Shown here: positions 43,263 through 51,859 of the stretch, one piece after another | How the letters are laid out: each line of letters begins with the position of its first letter | Position numbering within the stretch: the first letter of the stretch is position 1 | Origin: an uncultured Candidatus Melainabacteria bacterium | Lineage (GTDB): Bacteria > Cyanobacteriota > Vampirovibrionia > Gastranaerophilales > Gastranaerophilaceae | Reading direction: 5' to 3' | Length of the DNA stretch: 64,000 nucleotides | NCBI GenBank assembly: GCA_934693235.1 | Contig: CAKUUY010000005.1 | Coordinates: 35,913-99,912 of the forward strand | Notes under the pieces: generated by a model | Databases searched by the model: none | What the model saw: only the letters and a program-made list of their open reading frames with translations | Told to the model about the DNA's origin: nothing | Program-made: the position numbers and the translations under genes

Positions 43263-43733
43263 TTAGCTTACTTTGATTCTTAATTCTTTAGAAGCTTTGT
43301 TTATAAGTTTTGGTAGCAAGTTTTCGTAAAGATTTACGTCCTTTTGATTTTTTATTTTTTCACCGTTTTCGAAAACTTCACCAAGGTTATTAATAGAAAA
43401 CATCATATATCTTGCAGAATTGTCTTTTGAATAAGATGAATACTGAATAAAAAGGTTGCGTGTACTTGGCTCTTTAGGACTTGCAACTGATGCAATCTGA
43501 AAACGTTCTACGTTTGGAGTATCAAATTTGTACAATTTGTTAAGTTCTAATTTTTTTGCAAACTGTTGTACTAATTCTGAACTATGTTCTGAAAGTTTTG
43601 CAAGGTTCCCTGAAAAAGAAACGCTGTCAGTCATCGCTGAATGTGTAATAAAGTTATTGTTGATGTTGTGTTGTTGAGTATTATTTGAACATCGATAGTT
43701 GCTAAAATTATTATTTCTAATTGCTGTAATCAT
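43263..43733 (-). CDS. Orphan protein with N-terminal VSFSG motif, 156 aa
   Basis: Not recognised. An Asn/Gln-rich N terminus (NNTQQHNINNN) is followed by DSVSFSGNLAKLSEHSSELV, then a compact alpha/beta region (NLFIQYSSYSKDNSARYMMF). The F-x-G motif after a low-complexity N terminus is shared with 6359-8302 and 50930-51817. GGGAAAAAAT precedes the ATG, and a GC-AAAAAAAA-TTTTT tract lies upstream near 43775. Confidence 0.6.
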   Translation of the reverse strand: MITAIRNNNFSNYRCSNNTQQHNINNNFITHSAMTDSVSFSGNLAKLSEHSSELVQQFAKKLELNKLYKFDTPNVERFQIASVASPKEPSTRNLFIQYSSYSKDNSARYMMFSINNLGEVFENGEKIKNQKDVNLYENLLPKLINKASKELRIKVS

Positions 43734-43878
43734 ATTTTTTCCCTTTCAATGCTATTTATAAGTTCCCTAAAAATTTTTTTTGCTATTATAATTCAAAAAT
43801 TTTTACAGTACAAGTAAATATTTTTTAAATTTTGATAAAATTTTTATTTGTGATAAGATTTTTAACGAGGATTATTTT

Positions 43879-44883
43879 ATGTATATAAATAAAGAACAAC
43901 TCGTTTCTTACATAAAGAAATTAAATGAGCCGAAAGTTTTAGTAATTGGTGATTTAGCAATAGATGAAATGATTTATGGTGATGCTGAAAGAATTTCCAG
44001 AGAAGCTCCGGTTCTTATTTTACGTCATTCTAATACTAAATTGATTTTGGGTGCAGCTTCGAATGCTGCTCATAATGTCTCAACTTTGAATGGTGGAAAG
44101 GTTAGTGTAATTGGAGTTTGTGGAGATGATTTTCAAGCAACTCAATTGAGAGAAACTTTTGAAGCTGCAAATGTAAATTGTGGACTTTTGGTTGTGGATC
44201 CGTCAAGAAAAACAACTACAAAAACAAGAATTTCCGGCTCAATTACAACTTCAATTACTCAACAGATAGTCCGTATTGATAGACAGACAAACGCTTTGCT
44301 TAGTCCTGAAATTGAAGATGAAGTTTTGAAACAAATTGAGAGAGCAATTCCTGAACATGATGCGATTATTCTTTCAAATTACCATATCGGAACATTGACA
44401 CCAAGAATTATTCAGGAAACAATCAGACTAGCAAATCAATATGACAAAGTTGTTGTTGTGGATGCTCAAAAAGATTTAGAAGTTTATAAAAACGTAACTT
44501 CAATGACTCCAAATCTTCCTGATACACAAAAGTCTGTCGGTTTTGAAATTGAAACAGAAGAAGATTTGAAGCGTGCAGGAGATAAATTATTAGATGCAAC
44601 AAATGCAAAATCAATACTTATAACTTGTGGTGCAGATGGAATGTTTGTAGCTCGTGCTCATGGTAATTATACCAAAATTCCTGTGTTCAATAAATCAGAA
44701 GTGTTTGATGTTACGGGGGCCGGAGATACAGTTACTGCCGTGTATACTCTTGCTTTGGCTGCAGGCGCTGAACCATCTTATGCTGCAATTATTGGTAATA
44801 TAGCCGCAAGTATTGTTGTGAGACAGTTTGGTTGTGCAACAACTACAATTGATGAAATATTAAAAGCTGTTGATAAACTTTAA
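43879..44883 (+). CDS. PfkB-family sugar kinase, D-beta-heptose 7-phosphate kinase type
   Basis: 334 aa. The RfaE1/HldE-N pattern is clear: VLVIGDLAIDEMIYGDAERI, SREAPVLIL, LGAASNAAHNVSTLNGGKVS, TKTRISGSI and RIDRQ, and the catalytic VFDVTGAGDTVTAVYTLALA. The adenylyltransferase half of bifunctional HldE is absent. It would phosphorylate heptose 7-phosphate in ADP-heptose synthesis, supporting an LPS-type outer membrane. It heads an operon with the DUF4330 and O-antigen-ligase-like genes. Confidence 0.87.
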   Translation: MYINKEQLVSYIKKLNEPKVLVIGDLAIDEMIYGDAERISREAPVLILRHSNTKLILGAASNAAHNVSTLNGGKVSVIGVCGDDFQATQLRETFEAANVNCGLLVVDPSRKTTTKTRISGSITTSITQQIVRIDRQTNALLSPEIEDEVLKQIERAIPEHDAIILSNYHIGTLTPRIIQETIRLANQYDKVVVVDAQKDLEVYKNVTSMTPNLPDTQKSVGFEIETEEDLKRAGDKLLDATNAKSILITCGADGMFVARAHGNYTKIPVFNKSEVFDVTGAGDTVTAVYTLALAAGAEPSYAAIIGNIAASIVVRQFGCATTTIDEILKAVDKL

Positions 44884-44914
44884 TCAATGGCAAAATTATA
44901 TGGAGAGAACTTTT

Positions 44915-45481
44915 ATGAATAAATTTACAGAAATATTTAAAAGATTTAAAACAGTTGATATGATTATTGTTTCCGGAGTTGTTTTAGCCTTAATAGTGGG
45001 GTTTTTTACTTATAAAAACATTAGACAAACAGCTGCAAAACAAATTGAAGCAACTTCTAAGATTTCATTCCAAGTTTTTGTTAGAGGTGTAACTTTAACA
45101 GGAAATGAAATTCCGATGAAAGCTAATGACAAAACTTTTATCAGTATCAGAAACGTTCCTTATACAGATCTTGATATTGTTGATGTGAAAGCTGATAGAA
45201 AGAAGATTGTTCTTCCTATTTTGAATAGTAAAAAGGTAATGGTAGTAGAAGACGTTTCCCAAGCTAATATGTACGATATAACAGTAACTCTTAAAGATAC
45301 TGCAAAGATTACTAAAGATGGTGCTGTTGTTGGTGGAAATAAGATTAAAATGGGTCTACCCATTACTCTTGAGGGAAAAGATTACAAGTTTAACGGTACT
45401 GTTTCAGATTTAAAAGTTATGCCGGAAACAGATGATGATAAATTTCATAATTCAATAAATACAGATAGCGATGTTCAATAA
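44915..45481 (+). CDS. DUF4330 membrane-anchored protein
   Basis: 188 aa from ATG 44915, with GGAGAG upstream. One N-terminal membrane segment (MIIVSGVVLALIVGFFTYKN) is followed by a beta-rich domain (ISFQVFVRGVTLTGNEIPMK ... FNGTVSDLKVMPETD). This matches the DUF4330 layout known mainly from Cyanobacteria and relatives. Function unknown. Its end overlaps the next gene by 11 bases. Confidence 0.75.
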   Translation: MNKFTEIFKRFKTVDMIIVSGVVLALIVGFFTYKNIRQTAAKQIEATSKISFQVFVRGVTLTGNEIPMKANDKTFISIRNVPYTDLDIVDVKADRKKIVLPILNSKKVMVVEDVSQANMYDITVTLKDTAKITKDGAVVGGNKIKMGLPITLEGKDYKFNGTVSDLKVMPETDDDKFHNSINTDSDVQ

Positions 45482-46778
45482 AATATTAAAATTTACTCAG
45501 GAAAAATCAGATTATTTATATCATAACAGTTTATTTTTGCAAAATATTGACAAATTGATATTTGCTTCTATTTTGCTAGTGTTTTTGACGTCAACAGTTA
45601 TGTCGTCAGACGTAATTGGCTTTATTGCTTTGATAACAGTGTTTTTAACGGTTGTAAAAGTATTGACAAAACCGAATGAAAATTTGAGTTGTAAGTCGTT
45701 TGAATTGTGGCTTTTGGCTTATTTTATGATTGTTATAATAAGTCTTGCCGGTTCAACTCTGTTTCATTTGAGTTTAAAAGGATTTTTTAAAACTTTTACT
45801 TATATGGCATTTTATTTTTCGCTTGTTCAGTATTTGAAAAATAATAAGAATAAAATTCCGTATTTGTTGGGTGCAATCGGCTTATGTGTAAGCTTTGAAG
45901 CTGTAACAGGCTTTTTGCAAAATTTTTCGCATGTGGAAGAAATTTCAGGTTGGCAAGATGTTTCGACTCTTAACCCAGAAGAAGTTATGACAAGAGTTTA
46001 CGGAACGTTGAAACCTTATAACCCTAATCTTTTGGGCGGTTATTTTGTTGCAGGAATTCCATCTTTATATGGTTTAGCTGCATACTTTTTAGCTGGTAAA
46101 AAGTATAAATTTGCAATTGGTGGGATTTTGTTGGCTTTGTTTTCAACCTTGACACTGTTTTTGACAGGTTGTCGAGGTTCATATATCGGGATGATGGTGG
46201 TATTTTGCGGTATGTTTGCTGTTAGTGCAAAATATTTGTGGCAAAATTATAAAACTATATATTTATCAATTGTCGGTGGAGTTGTAGCTTTGGCAACTAC
46301 TGCAATATTACTTGTTTCTTCTTTAAGGGCAAGAGTTCTATCAATTTTTGCAATGAGGCAAGATTCTTCAAATTCGTTCAGGTTTAACGTTTACCATTCA
46401 TCAGTTGATATGTTCAAGGATAATTGGCTATTGGGGATTGGCGTTGGAAACCAAAATTTCAGAGAAATTTATGGACTTTATATGAAAACAGGCTTTGATG
46501 CTTTGAGCGCATACAATATTTTCTTAGAAATTGCTGTTGAAAGTGGTGTTTTTGCGCTAATTGCGTTTGTCGGATTTTTGGTAACTTTGATTAGAAATTC
46601 AATTAAGTTCATTTTAAAATCAGAAGATACAAAATCTGTTATATTTGTTGCAACGGCACTGATTTCAATATGTGCGGTATGTATTCATGGTTTGGTTGAT
46701 ACGGTATTTTTCAGACCTCAAATTCAGTTTGTATTCTGGACAATGGTTGCTGTTGTCAGAGCGATTTTAGTAAAATAG
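45471..46778 (+). CDS. O-antigen ligase/IctB-like membrane protein
   Basis: 435 aa, about ten to twelve membrane helices. The Wzy_C-type segment is TRVYGTLKPYNPNLLGGYFV, with FLTGCRGSYIGMMVVF and SSNSFRFNVYHSSVDMFKDN. Its closest pattern is the cyanobacterial IctB subgroup of the O-antigen ligase superfamily (RVYG-x-L-x-NPNLL). With the heptose kinase and DUF4330 genes in one operon, a role in surface polysaccharide or LPS assembly is likely. Bicarbonate transport, once suggested for IctB, is not supported here. Confidence 0.82.
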   Translation: MFNKILKFTQEKSDYLYHNSLFLQNIDKLIFASILLVFLTSTVMSSDVIGFIALITVFLTVVKVLTKPNENLSCKSFELWLLAYFMIVIISLAGSTLFHLSLKGFFKTFTYMAFYFSLVQYLKNNKNKIPYLLGAIGLCVSFEAVTGFLQNFSHVEEISGWQDVSTLNPEEVMTRVYGTLKPYNPNLLGGYFVAGIPSLYGLAAYFLAGKKYKFAIGGILLALFSTLTLFLTGCRGSYIGMMVVFCGMFAVSAKYLWQNYKTIYLSIVGGVVALATTAILLVSSLRARVLSIFAMRQDSSNSFRFNVYHSSVDMFKDNWLLGIGVGNQNFREIYGLYMKTGFDALSAYNIFLEIAVESGVFALIAFVGFLVTLIRNSIKFILKSEDTKSVIFVATALISICAVCIHGLVDTVFFRPQIQFVFWTMVAVVRAILVK

Positions 46779-46788
46779 TTTTGTGGTC

Positions 46789-46817
46789 TTGAAAAAGTCT
46801 TCAATATATGTTAAACT
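46789..46817 (+). promoter_or_regulatory. Promoter of pilin 3 (shared with pilin 2)
   Basis: TTGAAA (46789-46794), a 17-base spacer and TAAACT (46812-46817). The region from the spacer through the ribosome site (GGAGGAATTTATATG) is nearly identical to that of pilin 2. Confidence 0.6.
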
Positions 46818-46848
46818 GGATTTGTACATAAAAATTGGAGGAATTTAT

Positions 46849-48155
46849 ATGCAAGAAGAGATGAAAAGAGCCGTCGGGGGGGGGGCAATCACGAACGCGA
46901 ATTAGGATTTTCTTTAGTCGGAATTGACTCTCATGTTGCTCATTTGAGTGACTTATCCTCTCTCCAAGGGAGAGAGTTAGAGAGAGGGTTTAATTCAAAT
47001 ACAAGTATTGGAAAAAAGAACCAAAACCACTCAAACGAAACGAACTTATTCACTCATTCACCTATTCACTTATTCACTTCAAAAAAACTCGCATTTACTT
47101 TAGCAGAGGTTTTAATCACCCTAGGCATCATCGGTGTAGTTGCAGCACTGACAATGCCTGTACTTATTAGTAATGTACAAGACAGAGTTAAACAAAAACG
47201 AGTTGAAAATATTAAACAAAAACTAAGTAAAGTAACAGATAAAATGGCTGTCCAAAGTGGTTTGATAGGCTATGGTGACACAATGTCTTTTGTGCAAGAA
47301 ATGTCGAAACACATGAAACTAGCTAAGATTTGTGATAACAACCACATTTCTGATTGTTGGCCGACAGAAGAAGTAACCCTTAACGACGAGAGTAAAACTT
47401 GGGAAATATCTAAAACAAAGAACGCCAAAACCTTAAAAATCGATAAGGATAAACAAAACAGCTGGGCAGATACAGTAGGTATCGTTACAGCAGACGGTGT
47501 TCCAATGATTTTGAGTTACAAAAAAGATTGCGACTTTAACGTAGATGAATCAGGATTGAAATTTGATAATGGTTCCGCTATGTCAAACTCAATGAGTTGT
47601 TTATCCGGTGTCTTTGACTGGAATGGCGGAAAAAATCCGAACAAACTCGCTAAAATAACAGAAAATACAAAAGGAGATATTTTACCTTTCGGTGATGCAC
47701 AAGGATTAGGAACAGAATGTACAATAGAAATAGGCAATAAATGCTTTACAACCCCAAAACCAGTAGAAACCCCATTAACTAGAGCCCAATGTGAATCAAG
47801 AAAAGGTGAATTAAAGATAAATGGTTGTCACTATGAAAGAGATTATTGGGCAGGTGCCGCTGCTATGTGTGGTGGCACAGATAAAATGATAACATTGGCA
47901 GAACTCGGACAACTAGCAAGCTTGTTATACAAAGAACATCCAAGCGTAGGTGCTTATCAAGGTATTGAAGGTCTAACCTTAGACACCTCAGTAGCTACCG
48001 CCATGGGCTTTTCTGGCACGTTTTTCTACGTTTGGTCGGGCGAGGAGATTAATTGGGATTTTGTGAACGGTCGCAACTTTTACTCGTCGGAATCATACGG
48101 AGGTAATTTTAGTCGCCATAGCAGCAACTGGCTAGTAATTTGTTCAGGTGATTAA
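46849..48155 (+). CDS. Type IV pilin-like protein with variable tail (pilin 3), out of frame at G10
   Basis: Near-twin of pilin 2. ATG 46849 has GGAGG eight bases upstream, but across the G10 tract (46876-46885) the frame reads to a TAG at 46903-46905 (18 codons). One extra G, or two fewer, restores a 435-residue protein. The pilin frame is open from 46906 or earlier, through the prepilin core (LAFTLAEVLITLGIIGVVAA) to 48155. The middle ~280 residues differ from pilin 2 at only scattered positions. The last ~35 (INWDFVNGRNFYSSESYGGN ...) are different except for R, FY and SGD anchors. Probably OFF in this sequence unless an internal TTG/GTG is used. Confidence 0.82.
46876..46885 (+). repeat. 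G10 homopolymer (phase-variation tract), pilin 3
   Basis: Ten G between GTC and CAATCACGAACG. Third copy of the TC-G10-CAATC element; here the ribosome-site ATG is out of frame with the pilin. Confidence 0.85.
48045..48145 (+). other. Divergent tail of pilin 3 (candidate variable region)
   Basis: After GGCGAGGAG the sequence abruptly stops matching pilin 2, then matches again at TCAGGTGATTxA and on into the untranslated flank (TTTAATAATTCAATCATTTG in both). The pilin 3 copy is one codon shorter. Its third codon positions are mixed, so it did not come from the same template as the pilin 2 tail. Confidence 0.5.
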
Positions 48156-48204
48156 TTTAATTATTTAATAATTCAATCATTTGGCGCAAAATTTATTTGA
48201 AAGT

Positions 48205-48312
48205 TCGTAGGGCGGGGTCCCCACCAACATAAATTGTGATTTTTTACGCAGGCGGGATAAACATCCCGCCTGCGTTGCTCCGCAACTCCTAATGACATGT
48301 ACAAATTTTACA
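48205..48312. repeat. GC-rich dispersed repeat downstream of pilin 3
   Basis: GGGCGGGGTCCCCACC, then GCAGGCGGGATAAACATCCC (a hairpin), GCCTGCGTTGCTCCGCAACT and CCTAATGACATGTACAAA. Matches the block after pilin 2 (18113-18180) with an extra insertion. Confidence 0.65.
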
Positions 48313-48357
48313 CAAAAAGTTCCCGCGTCCGCGCAGAACATGATATAATAATTTTTA

Positions 48358-48516
48358 ACCCCTCTCTCGTATCCGTGATTCACTGCGTTCAAACGGCTAC
48401 TCTCTCTTCCTCGGAGAGAGGAAAAGTTACTACAGTTGATTTCCTAATATAGCTGCTATACATGAGAATATCTTAACCGATAAGAACTTATCGTCTTAGC
48501 GCCTTAACGTCCTAAT
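48358..48516. repeat. Interspersed repeat debris
   Basis: CCCCTCTCTCG ... CTCTCTCTTCCTCGGAGAGA forms an inverted pair of the type also read as coding DNA at 16657-16695. It is followed by CTTATCGTCTTAGCGCCTTA, related to the groES-groEL spacer repeats. No gene seen. Confidence 0.5.
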
Positions 48517-48696
48517 AACTATATACCAACGTATGAGATATGAACAAATATTGTCACAGAGGGTTACGTGCGTAAGAGCTATACACCAATGTATGAGGTA
48601 TGGACAAATATTGCTACAGAGGACTACGTGCGTAAGAACTATACACCAATGTATGAAGTATGAACAAATATTGTCACAGAGGGCTACGTGCGTAGC
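48517..48696. repeat. Three tandem 60-bp repeats
   Basis: The unit runs AACTATACACCAATGTATGA through ACAAATATTG and CAGAGG to CTACGTGCGTAAG. Copies begin at 48517, 48577 and 48637 and differ at a few positions. They end about 30 bases before the promoter of the AGCS symporter gene. Confidence 0.85.
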
Positions 48697-48739
48697 ACCT
48701 TAGTATCATTTTTTCTATGTTTGTGTTACAATCAGGACG

Positions 48740-50245
48740 ATGAATTTAGACACAGCGATAGACACATTTTTATCTCCGATAGCCGATAAAATTTCAGGGA
48801 TTATTTTTAGTTCAGTAACCATTCATGGCGTAAAAATCGAGTTTTTGGTTGCTCTGTTGATGATTGCTGCGTTTTATTTTACCTTCAGAACGCGTTTCAT
48901 CGGTATTTGGGGATTTAAACACGCTTTACAATTAATTACCAAAAACTACGAACACAAAGATATTCGTGTTAAAAAGAAAAAGGGAGAAGTTTCATCTTTC
49001 CAAGCTTTGACAGCGACAATTTCTGCGTCTGCCGGTATTGGAAATGTTGCCGGTTCGGCTGCTGCTGTTTCTATTGGTGGCCCCGGGGTAATTTTTTGGA
49101 TGATTATGGCAGGATTTTTCTCTATGGCATTGAAGTTTGCAGAAGTTTTGCTTGGTCTTAAATTCAGAAAAGTTAATCCTGACGGAACTATTGCCGGCGG
49201 CCCGATGTATTATATTGAGGGAGCATTGAAAAATAATAAATATATCGGTAAATTCGCCCCACATTTGTCTAAAATTTATGCCGTATGTTGCGTTTTTGCA
49301 ATGATTGGCGGATGGAATTTGTTCCAAATCAATGCGATGACAACTCAAATTACAGAGGTTACAGGTGGCGAAAACAGTTTCTTTGCTAACCAAAGTTGGC
49401 TTTTGGGGTTAATTGTAGCTGTAATTACTTATTTTACAATTATCGGAGGAATTAAGGCGATTGGAAAATTTACTTCAAAAGTTACTCCTGTAATGTGTAC
49501 TTTGTACGTTATGACTGCTTTTGCGGTTTGTTTATATAATATTGGTCATGTTCCTCATACCGTTATGATGGTTGTGAAAGAGGCTTTTGAACCCAGAGCT
49601 ATGGCAGGCGGAATGTTTGCGTGCATGCTTTGGGGATTTAGACGCGCAATGTTTGCGAACGAATCAGGTTTAGGTACTGCTCCGATTGCTTTTTCTGCGG
49701 TTAAAACTAATAATGCTGTGGCTCAAGCTTTCATCGCCATGCTTCAACCGTTTGTTGATACGGTGATTGTTGGTTCTGCAACAGCTTTTGTAATTGTTGT
49801 TTCGGGAGAATATTTACATACTTCAGGAATTGCCGGAATTGAATTGACTTCAAAAGCTTTTGGATCTGTTTGTCCGTTTTTCCCGATATTGTTGACTTTT
49901 ATGGCTAGTTGTTTTGTTTTGTCAACAATGTTGTGCGGATCTTATTATGGAATTAAGGCATGGAATTATTTATTTGGCGATACAAAATTGACAACTAGGA
50001 CTTTTCAGGTTATATATTGTATATTCATAATTATCGGTTCTGCCATGAACTTTAAAAGTATAATTAATCTATCTGATGCATTTACTTTGTTCTTGGCTGT
50101 GCCAAACTTAATAGCAGTATTCATGTTATCTGATGTGATTATGAAGGAATTGAAAAGATATTGTAGAAAATATAACGTAGGTTTATTTAAAAATAACAGC
50201 GAGGAGAGAGAGAATGATGAAGAAAGATTGTCTGGAAATAGTTAG
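48740..50245 (+). CDS. Sodium:alanine/glycine symporter, AGCS family
   Basis: 501 aa, ~11 membrane helices. The family signature is TISASAGIGNVAGSAAAVSI and GGPGVIFWMIMAGFFSMALK, followed by GTIAGGPMYYIEGALKN and LWGFRRAMFANESGLGTAPI. It imports alanine or glycine with Na+. TACAAT (48727-48732) is seven bases before the ATG, so the transcript may be leaderless. The 3' end overlaps the UDG gene by 32 bases. Confidence 0.93.
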   Translation: MNLDTAIDTFLSPIADKISGIIFSSVTIHGVKIEFLVALLMIAAFYFTFRTRFIGIWGFKHALQLITKNYEHKDIRVKKKKGEVSSFQALTATISASAGIGNVAGSAAAVSIGGPGVIFWMIMAGFFSMALKFAEVLLGLKFRKVNPDGTIAGGPMYYIEGALKNNKYIGKFAPHLSKIYAVCCVFAMIGGWNLFQINAMTTQITEVTGGENSFFANQSWLLGLIVAVITYFTIIGGIKAIGKFTSKVTPVMCTLYVMTAFAVCLYNIGHVPHTVMMVVKEAFEPRAMAGGMFACMLWGFRRAMFANESGLGTAPIAFSAVKTNNAVAQAFIAMLQPFVDTVIVGSATAFVIVVSGEYLHTSGIAGIELTSKAFGSVCPFFPILLTFMASCFVLSTMLCGSYYGIKAWNYLFGDTKLTTRTFQVIYCIFIIIGSAMNFKSIINLSDAFTLFLAVPNLIAVFMLSDVIMKELKRYCRKYNVGLFKNNSEERENDEERLSGNS

Positions 50246-50879
50246 ATCTAAGTGCGAAAGTTGCAAAGCTTGTGCATTGGGCGCAACAAGAAATAACATA
50301 GTTTTTTCTGACGGAAATCCATCAACTGCAAAAATTGTGCTTATCGGAGAAGCTCCAGGAGAAATGGAAGATGAAACAGGCAGACCGTTTGTTGGTAGAG
50401 CCGGACAACTTCTTAACGATTTTCTGGAAGAAGCAGGAATTTCAAGAGACGAGGATGTGTATGTTATAAATACTGTTAAGTGTCGTCCTCCTAAAAATAG
50501 AGTCCCTTCTGATGAAGAAAAAGCTGCTTGTAGAAAGTTTTTGAATGCTCAAATAGATATTATCAATCCGAGAGCTATTGTCCTTTGCGGTGCAACTGCT
50601 TTGAAATCATTTGTAGAGCTTGATAAAAAACAAACAATTTCAAAAGTTAGAGGACAATGGATGACTATTAATGTTGATGGAAAAGATTATAGAGCTATCA
50701 CTATTTTCCACCCATCATATTTGTTAAGAAATCACTCTTTAGACGAGGGATCTCCAAGAAGATTGATGAAACAAGATTTAGCAAATATTAAAAATGAAAT
50801 TTTAGCAGATGTTGACCATTCTCAAGATGAAAATCATGTTGAGTTTATGAATGAGTCAAGAGAAATTGCAATGGTTTAG
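50214..50879 (+). CDS. Uracil-DNA glycosylase, family 4
   Basis: 221 aa. The N-terminal Cys set CESCKACALG binds the 4Fe-4S cluster with later Cys (VKCRPP, LCGATALK). The active-site block is IGEAPGEMEDETGRPFVGRA, and motif B is HPSYLLRNHS. It removes uracil from DNA. GAGAGAGAG before the ATG lies inside the symporter gene, so the two are translationally linked. A terminator follows. Confidence 0.92.
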   Translation: MMKKDCLEIVRSKCESCKACALGATRNNIVFSDGNPSTAKIVLIGEAPGEMEDETGRPFVGRAGQLLNDFLEEAGISRDEDVYVINTVKCRPPKNRVPSDEEKAACRKFLNAQIDIINPRAIVLCGATALKSFVELDKKQTISKVRGQWMTINVDGKDYRAITIFHPSYLLRNHSLDEGSPRRLMKQDLANIKNEILADVDHSQDENHVEFMNESREIAMV

Positions 50880-50899
50880 TTTTTTTGATAAATAAAAAT

Positions 50900-50928
50900 A
50901 AAAAGCCCCTTTTTATAGGGGCTTTTTT
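50900..50928. terminator. Bidirectional terminator
   Basis: AAAAAGCCCCT / AGGGGCTTTTTT with a 6-nt loop between the UDG gene (+) and the convergent phosphatase-like gene (-). Confidence 0.9.
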
Positions 50929-50929
50929 A

Positions 50930-51817
50930 TTATGAAAGTTGAAGTCTTTTTCTCAATTTTTTATCAAAATCTTCTGTATAATTAAGTTTGGCTTTGTCTT
51001 CCGGTGTTAGAGCTTTGTATATTGTTTGCATGTTTTTGAGCTGTTGTTTGCCGGGGGCATATGCTGTGTATTCATTTTCATCGCATTTGGGGCTAAAATA
51101 AGCAATTAACATTAGAGCTTTATTGGTTTTGTTTACACCGTGGTCGCAGCTTATGTAAAAATGACCTTGTTCTACAGCTTGTATAAATTCAACAAAGCTA
51201 TCGACTGCATCTTTGTATGCTTGTGGAAAATTGTCTGATAAATTTTGAGCATACTTATTTGCGAGTTTTGTGTCTTGAGTCATTAATTCAAATTCATGTT
51301 TCTTGGTCATTATGTAAATATCTTTGTTTGCAAGAATGGATGAATCGCTAAAATAACTCGCAATATCAAAGCGTGTATATTCTAAACCGTTTTTGTCGCA
51401 ATTTTCTTTGTATTGGTCGTAGCCGATTAAATCAATAACTCGTTCAACGCCGTAACCCTTTATTTCATCAAATTTTTCCGGTTTAAATGCTAGAGATTCT
51501 CCTCGGTAAGAATTGTTATACGTCCTACCAAAGTTATTGATAATTTGATGGTCAAAAGTTTTGTGTCTTTGGGCATAGTTTAATCTTGCAATTTCGGCAT
51601 TGGACAAATTTTTAACTTTTTCATCAGTTCCGACAAGAGTTTTGCTAAGAATATGATCTCTTAGAACGTCAAAAACACTTGGTTCAGAAAAAGAATTGTC
51701 ATCATCAAAGTCAAAATAGTCGCCTTTGAATGAAACATTTTCCCTCTTTTGTGGAGAGGTGTAAGTACTTTTTAAAACACTAAAATTATAGTTAATAGGT
51801 GATGTAGAAATACGCAT
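50930..51817 (-). CDS. Tyrosine-phosphatase-like orphan with Cx5K active-site loop
   Basis: 295 aa. After an Asn/Ser/Thr-rich N terminus comes NVSFKGDYFDFDD (F-x-G motif). The middle FDEIKGYGVERVIDLIGYDQ and YTRFDIASYF resemble the substrate-entry region of dual-specificity phosphatases. The loop is FYISCDHGVNKTNKALMLIA: C224 followed by five residues and Lys230, where the family requires Arg. It may be a pseudophosphatase, or a diverged enzyme. The fold call is by pattern only. Confidence 0.55.
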   Translation of the reverse strand: MRISTSPINYNFSVLKSTYTSPQKRENVSFKGDYFDFDDDNSFSEPSVFDVLRDHILSKTLVGTDEKVKNLSNAEIARLNYAQRHKTFDHQIINNFGRTYNNSYRGESLAFKPEKFDEIKGYGVERVIDLIGYDQYKENCDKNGLEYTRFDIASYFSDSSILANKDIYIMTKKHEFELMTQDTKLANKYAQNLSDNFPQAYKDAVDSFVEFIQAVEQGHFYISCDHGVNKTNKALMLIAYFSPKCDENEYTAYAPGKQQLKNMQTIYKALTPEDKAKLNYTEDFDKKLRKRLQLS

Positions 51818-51859
51818 ACCATATTAACAACCGAACAAAAATTTTTTTGCCAGTATTTT

